DNA of 10,264 bases. Origin: Verrucomicrobia bacterium UBA1211 (GTDB taxonomy: Bacteria; Verrucomicrobiota; Kiritimatiellia; RFP12; UBA1067). The notes under the pieces were generated by a model. It saw only the letters and a list, made by a program, of their open reading frames with translations, made no database searches and was not told the origin of the DNA. The position numbers and the translations under genes were made by a program. Shown here one piece after another: positions 7,075 through 10,264 of this stretch (position 1 is the first letter of the stretch; every line of letters starts with the position of its first letter). The stretch is from positions 1-10,264 of the forward strand of contig DBXN01000030.1 in the NCBI GenBank assembly GCA_002309585.1, in the 5' to 3' direction.

Positions 7075-8093
7075 GCGTCGAAATTCAACTCATTTTGGCG
7101 CGAGGGCGAGACCAACCCGAAACGGGTATAACAAAGCGGTGTGGCGACACGGCCCTTCGGCGTCCGTTCCAGATAGCCCTCTTGGATGAGGAAGGGTTCG
7201 TAAACCTCCTCAAGCGTGTCGGGCTCTTCCCCGACCGAGACCGAGAGGGTCCCGAGCCCGACTGGCCCGCCGCTGAATTTATGCAGGATCGTCTCCAGAA
7301 TGCGGATGTCCATCTCGTCCAATCCGCGCGGGTCGATCTCCAGCAGCGAAAGCGCCTCATTCGCTACCGTCCGGGTAATATGGTTGTCGGCGCGGACCTG
7401 CGCGTAATCGCGCACCCGGCGCAACAGGTTGTTCGCGATACGGGGTGTCCCACGCGCACGGGAAGCGATCTCCCGCGCCCCGTCGTCATCAATGCCGACC
7501 GCCAGTTTCTCCGCCGAACGGATCACGATCCGCGTCAGATCATCCAGCGCATAGTAGTCGAGCCGGTTGATCAACCCGAAACGGGAACGGAGCGGCGCGG
7601 AGATCAAGCCGCTGCGCGTCGTTGCCCCGACCAGCGTGAAGTGCGGCAGTTCGAGGCGGACCGAACGGGCGTTCGGGCCCTGATCGATCATGATGTCGAT
7701 CACGAAATCCTCCATCGCCGAATAGAGATACTCCTCGACCGTCCGCTGCATCCGGTGGATCTCGTCGATGAAGACGATGTCACCCGGTTCCAGACTTGTC
7801 AGCAACCCCGCCAGATCGCCCGGCTTGTCGATGACCGGCCCCGATGTGGTCTTCACATGCACCCCCATCGCCTCCCCCAAAATGAAGGCCAGCGTGGTTT
7901 TGCCCAGGCCGGGCGGCCCGAACAAAAGCACGTGGTCCAGCGACTCCTTACGCTGGAGGGCGGCCTCAACGGCCAGCATCAGCCGGTCGCGGACCTTCTG
8001 TTGGCCAGTGAAGTCGGCGAAACGGGTCGGCCGGAGCCGATTGTCAAACGATGCGTTGCGCTGATTCAGTTGATCTGACGGACGTATTTCCAT
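7071..8093 (-). CDS. ruvB: Holliday junction branch migration ATPase RuvB
   Basis: Hexameric AAA+ motor that, with RuvA, drives branch migration of Holliday junctions in homologous recombination and DNA repair. At 340 residues it has standard length. Walker A is GPPGLGKT (59-66), followed by the RuvB-specific TTSGPVIDKPGDLAGLLT. Walker B is VFIDEIHR (107-114), sensor I GATTRSG (156-162), the arginine-finger region LRSRF (168-172) and sensor 2 GTPRIAN (215-221). The winged-helix C-terminus (about 260-335) includes GGPVGLGTL. The ATG at 8093 gives the expected N-terminal length, but the ribosome site is weak (ACGGGT directly before the ATG). Neither ruvA nor ruvC is adjacent, so the ruv genes are dispersed at least on this side. 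It converges on the TatD gene; both stops lie in one TTAA. A 232-base gap with heptad repeats separates it from the FHA-MoxR gene upstream. Confidence 0.97.
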   Translation of the reverse strand: MEIRPSDQLNQRNASFDNRLRPTRFADFTGQQKVRDRLMLAVEAALQRKESLDHVLLFGPPGLGKTTLAFILGEAMGVHVKTTSGPVIDKPGDLAGLLTSLEPGDIVFIDEIHRMQRTVEEYLYSAMEDFVIDIMIDQGPNARSVRLELPHFTLVGATTRSGLISAPLRSRFGLINRLDYYALDDLTRIVIRSAEKLAVGIDDDGAREIASRARGTPRIANNLLRRVRDYAQVRADNHITRTVANEALSLLEIDPRGLDEMDIRILETILHKFSGGPVGLGTLSVSVGEEPDTLEEVYEPFLIQEGYLERTPKGRVATPLCYTRFGLVSPSRQNELNFDA

Positions 8094-8167
8094 GACCCGT
8101 TATTGTCGCAGAACCGCAGAAAAAACGCAACTCAAGACCGCACCCGTTTCACTGCCTGTCTTAATCA

Positions 8168-8195
8168 GTTGGGGGTTGAGCGTTGAGGGTTGAGG
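8168..8195. repeat. Heptad repeat, four GTTGRGN units
   Basis: Four contiguous 7-bp units in register: GTTGGGG, GTTGAGC, GTTGAGG, GTTGAGG. They lie in the 232-base gap 8094-8325 between ruvB and the FHA-MoxR gene, in which no gene is seen. They resemble the short tandemly repeated heptamers known from cyanobacteria in form, though the sequence family here is not one I can name. Confidence 0.7.
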
Positions 8196-8253
8196 GACCA
8201 TCAACAGCCCGGCTGACACGCGACAAGCGGACGAAAACCGACATCCGACTCTC

Positions 8254-8302
8254 GTCACCCTTCTCTCCTCTTCCCTCTTCCCTTTAACGTTTAGGGTTGA
8301 GG
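8254..8302. repeat. Degenerate heptad tract, seven units
   Basis: The 49 bases divide into seven units in a single register: GTCACCC, TTCTCTC, CTCTTCC, CTCTTCC, CTTTAAC, GTTTAGG, GTTGAGG. The first unit matches the CGTCACC family and the last the GTTGAG family found elsewhere in the window, with pyrimidine-rich units between. The perfect middle repeat (CTCTTCC twice) and the 7-bp phase support a real tract; the other units are degenerate. It lies 24 bases downstream of the FHA-MoxR stop codon. Confidence 0.5.
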
Positions 8303-8305
8303 ATC

Positions 8306-8324
8306 AAAACCGAACCTGGGTTCG
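8306..8324 (-). terminator. Weak terminator-like hairpin after FHA-MoxR
   Basis: On the minus strand a 5-bp stem CGAAC/GTTCG (8311-8315 and 8320-8324) closes a CCAG loop and is followed by GTTTTG. It begins one base past the FHA-MoxR stop codon. The stem is short and the T-run only four bases, so it may be weak or coincidental. Confidence 0.35.
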
Positions 8325-8325
8325 C

Positions 8326-9684
8326 TCAGTAATCCTTGTCGTCCGGCTGTTCGATCGTCTTCACCAGACGGTTCACCAGATCGGTGGTCGAGATGCCTTC
8401 GGAATCCGCGGCGAAGTTGGCCTGGATGCGGTGGCGGAGCACCGGCGTAGCCGCCTTGATGACATCCGCGCAACTCACATGGATACGGCCCTCCAGCACC
8501 GCCCGCGCCTTGGCCGCCAGCACAAGGAACTGGCCGGCGCGCGGCCCCGCCCCGTTCTGGACATACTTCTTAATGAAATCGGGACTCTTCTCGTCCTGCG
8601 GACGGGTCGCCCGCACCAACCGGACCGCGTATTTGATCACATGGTCGGAGACCGGGATCTTACGCACGACGGACTGGAGCTGCAGCAGCTCCTCCTTGGA
8701 AATCACCTTCTCCGGCTGCTCATGTTTCATCATCGTCGTCGCCTTGACGACGGTCTCCTCCTCATCCTCCTTCGGGTAGTCCACCCAGAGGTTGAACATG
8801 AAGCGGTCCTGCTGCGCCTCCGGCAGCGGATAGGTACCTTCCTGCTCGATCGGGTTCTGGGTCGCCAAAACGAAGAACGGCGCGTCCAGTTTGTAGGTCT
8901 GGTTGCCGACCGTCACGCACTTCTCCTGCATCGCCTCCAGCAGCGACGCCTGGGTCTTCGGCGGGGTACGGTTGATTTCGTCGGCCAGCAGCATGTTGGT
9001 GAAGATCGGCCCTTTGATGAAACGGAACGATTTCTTGTCGGTCACGGGATCATGCTCCAGAATCTCGGTACCGGTAATGTCGGTCGGCATCAGGTCCGGC
9101 GTAAACTGGACCCGCTTGAACTCCATGTCCAGCACCTTGGCGATCGTCGCGCAGAGGGTGGTCTTCGCCATGCCGGGCATCCCGACCAGCAGTCCGTGGC
9201 CACCGGCGATGATCACCATCATCACCTGGTCGATGATATCGACCTGACCGATGATGACCTTCGCGATCTCGGCGCGGATCCGGTTCGAGCGGACCGCCAT
9301 CTCCTTCACGAGCCGGACGTCCTCCTCGGAGGCGCCCTGCGGGATCCGGCTCTTTTTGGGCGCGGGCGACGGGGCCGCGGCGGCGGCAACCGTCTCTTCC
9401 GAGAAGAGCGCGGGAACCTCTCCCCCGAAATCGATCTGGCATCCGTCCGCCAACACAACCCGCCCGACCTCCTGGCCATTGACGGTCGTCCCGTTCGAAC
9501 TCTCCAAATCCTCCAGCAGCCACCCGTCTTCCCGGTGTGTCAACTGCGCGTGGCGGCCGCTCACGGCATCCACGGGAATCTGGATGTCCGCATCCTCCGC
9601 ACGTCCGATCAAATACGTTTTCGCCGGATCCAACTCGACCTCAAACGGTGCGCCTTCCTGAATCTGAATCGTCAACTTCGCCAT
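8326..9684 (-). CDS. FHA domain fused to MoxR-family AAA+ ATPase
   Basis: Fusion protein of 452 residues. Residues 1-95 form a forkhead-associated (phosphothreonine-binding) domain with the conserved GR (27-28), SGRHA (42-46) and SSNGTTVNG (62-70). An Ala/Pro-rich linker (about 99-116) follows. Residues about 120-452 are a MoxR-type AAA+ ATPase: Walker A GMPGMAKT (168-175; Ala before Lys is common in MoxR), Walker B LLADEINR (232-239), sensor 1 ATQNP (274-278) and the sensor 2-like GAGPRAGQ (378-385). MoxR proteins act as chaperones that mature or activate partner complexes, usually with VWA or DUF58 proteins encoded beside them; none is visible here. The FHA module suggests recruitment to a phosphorylated partner, as an inference. 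The ATG at 9684 has AAAGGA 8 bases upstream (9693-9698). A 91-base gap with heptad repeats separates it from the gene upstream. Confidence 0.93.
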   Translation of the reverse strand: MAKLTIQIQEGAPFEVELDPAKTYLIGRAEDADIQIPVDAVSGRHAQLTHREDGWLLEDLESSNGTTVNGQEVGRVVLADGCQIDFGGEVPALFSEETVAAAAAPSPAPKKSRIPQGASEEDVRLVKEMAVRSNRIRAEIAKVIIGQVDIIDQVMMVIIAGGHGLLVGMPGMAKTTLCATIAKVLDMEFKRVQFTPDLMPTDITGTEILEHDPVTDKKSFRFIKGPIFTNMLLADEINRTPPKTQASLLEAMQEKCVTVGNQTYKLDAPFFVLATQNPIEQEGTYPLPEAQQDRFMFNLWVDYPKEDEEETVVKATTMMKHEQPEKVISKEELLQLQSVVRKIPVSDHVIKYAVRLVRATRPQDEKSPDFIKKYVQNGAGPRAGQFLVLAAKARAVLEGRIHVSCADVIKAATPVLRHRIQANFAADSEGISTTDLVNRLVKTIEQPDDKDY

Positions 9685-9704
9685 CTTTCTTGTCCTTTCA
9701 AATT

Positions 9705-9726
9705 AACCCTTCAACCGTTGAGGGTT
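9705..9726. repeat. Inverted repeat just upstream of FHA-MoxR
   Basis: AACCCT (9705-9710) pairs with AGGGTT (9721-9726), and CAA (9712-9714) with TTG (9718-9720), leaving one bulged T and a three-base loop. On the minus strand it ends 20 bases before the FHA-MoxR ATG, next to its ribosome site. It may be a 5' leader structure or a by-product of the heptad repeat it overlaps. Confidence 0.4.
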
Positions 9727-9737
9727 GGGCGTTGAGC
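9717..9737. repeat. Heptad repeat, three GTTGRGN units
   Basis: Three contiguous units in register: GTTGAGG, GTTGGGC, GTTGAGC. They belong to the same family as the array at 8168-8195, on the other side of the FHA-MoxR gene. They lie in the 91-base gap upstream of that gene. Confidence 0.6.
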
Positions 9738-9752
9738 GGCCATTCCCCCTCT

Positions 9753-9780
9753 CATCACGCGTCGCCCGTCACCCGTCACT
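9753..9780. repeat. Heptad repeat, CGTCACC family, overlapping a stop codon
   Basis: Four contiguous units in register: CATCACG, CGTCGCC, CGTCACC, CGTCACT. The last unit contains the stop codon (TGA on the minus strand, 9776-9778) of the unrecognised gene, so the array invades the 3' end of a coding region. A GTCACCC unit of the same type occurs at 8254-8260. Confidence 0.6.
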
Positions 9781-10264
9781 CTTTTTTCCCTTCGTTTCCA
9801 TCCTCAGGCGCGTCGGGCTTCACCACGATCACACCCAAATCCTTCTCGCGCGTTGAGACGCGGATGCCCTGCAGTTTTTTCATGAAATATCCGGGAATGA
9901 CGCCCTTCGTCTCCGGCGGCCCCAGTTCCTGACGGACCAACTCGCGGGACTTTTTCAACTCCCAATGGGTTCCGAGCCGCTTGGTCCCGACACTCTCCAT
10001 GAAACAGATCTTCATGCTCCGGATCTGGATATTTTTCAGCGTCTCGGCGCTCTGGAGGGTGACCGGCAGGGTCCGGACCTCCTGATCCAAAATCCGCGCC
10101 TTCCCGAACGATCCCGTCTGCCCCTCGATCCGGTGTTGGTTTTTGACGTTGAAGAAGGGAATCGACTCCTTCATCTTCGCCTGAATGGATTTCCGGTCGT
10201 CAGCCGTCAACGTATCCGGCTCGCGGGAGAGGTTGATCCCCTCGTAGAAACAGTTCTCGCACAT
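9776..10264 (-). CDS. Unrecognised protein, possibly partial at its 5' end
   Basis: I do not recognise this protein. The visible part has 162 residues. The ATG falls exactly on the window edge, so no ribosome site can be checked and the frame may continue upstream. It opens with CENC (Cys2 and Cys5, a CxxC pair that could bind metal or form a disulfide) and has a single further Cys at 87. There is no signal peptide or membrane segment in the visible part. The region about 57-92 (alternating hydrophobic strands) looks beta-rich, and the tail from about 150 is charged (EDGNEGKKE). It is on the same strand as the FHA-MoxR gene, 91 bases upstream, so co-transcription is possible. The real coding status is supported by the length, the absence of a better frame and the fit with neighbouring gene direction. 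Confidence 0.7.
   Translation of the reverse strand: MCENCFYEGINLSREPDTLTADDRKSIQAKMKESIPFFNVKNQHRIEGQTGSFGKARILDQEVRTLPVTLQSAETLKNIQIRSMKICFMESVGTKRLGTHWELKKSRELVRQELGPPETKGVIPGYFMKKLQGIRVSTREKDLGVIVVKPDAPEDGNEGKKE

Noticed and set aside
7095..8078. Plus-strand open frame (327 codons) opposite ruvB
   Set aside because: Antisense shadow of an unmistakable RuvB.
8094..8142. Promoter for ruvB: TTGCGT and GACAAT with 17-base spacing on the minus strand
   Set aside because: The -10 match is only 4 of 6 and would put the start of transcription almost at the ATG. Too weak to list.
8431..9735. Long plus-strand open frame (434 codons) opposite FHA-MoxR
   Set aside because: Composition is Arg/His/Leu-rich and without motifs; the minus-strand gene is certain.

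Overview
The window is a GC-rich stretch of bacterial chromosome with seven complete genes and one gene running off the right edge. All are housekeeping or metabolic in type; I see no phage, transposon, CRISPR, tRNA or rRNA signal. The origin cannot be fixed from sequence alone. A large secreted LamG/sialidase-like protein, an FHA-MoxR fusion and degenerate heptameric intergenic repeats would fit the PVC superphylum (Verrucomicrobiota, Kiritimatiellota, Lentisphaerota). That is an inference from general impression, not a measured placement.

Left part (about 70-5320, minus strand): a three-gene unit transcribed right to left. It holds a UgpC/MsmK/MalK-type sugar ABC transporter ATPase, a class I SAM-dependent methyltransferase, and a 1046-residue exported protein with two LamG units, a sialidase-like propeller and a LamG-like tail. 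The last two genes are 4 bases apart, and the ribosome binding site of the exported protein lies in the last codons of the methyltransferase. A UUCG-capped hairpin followed by a T-run lies about 50 bases past the last stop. No permease or substrate-binding protein is present, so the ATPase is an orphan here.

Middle part (5249-7074): a divergent intergenic region with candidate promoters in both directions and a nested inverted repeat. It leads rightward into a Sir2 deacetylase, resembling the Thermotoga (class U) type, and a TatD-family metal-dependent hydrolase. These two overlap by 8 bases and are probably translationally coupled.

Right part (7071-10264, minus strand): ruvB converges on the TatD gene, and both stop codons share one TTAA palindrome. 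Upstream lies an FHA-domain/MoxR AAA+ fusion, then the C-terminal part (or all) of an unrecognised protein with a CxxC motif. The two gaps flanking the FHA-MoxR gene both carry short 7-bp repeats of the same two families (GTTGAGN and CGTCACC-like).

The genes do not form one obvious pathway. The left operon suggests polysaccharide or glycan handling, the middle pair NAD-dependent deacylation plus nucleic-acid hydrolysis, and the right part Holliday-junction processing plus a MoxR chaperone module. The points that most merit a second look are the FHA-MoxR fusion without a visible VWA/DUF58 partner, the paired heptad repeats, and the internally duplicated LamG/propeller protein.
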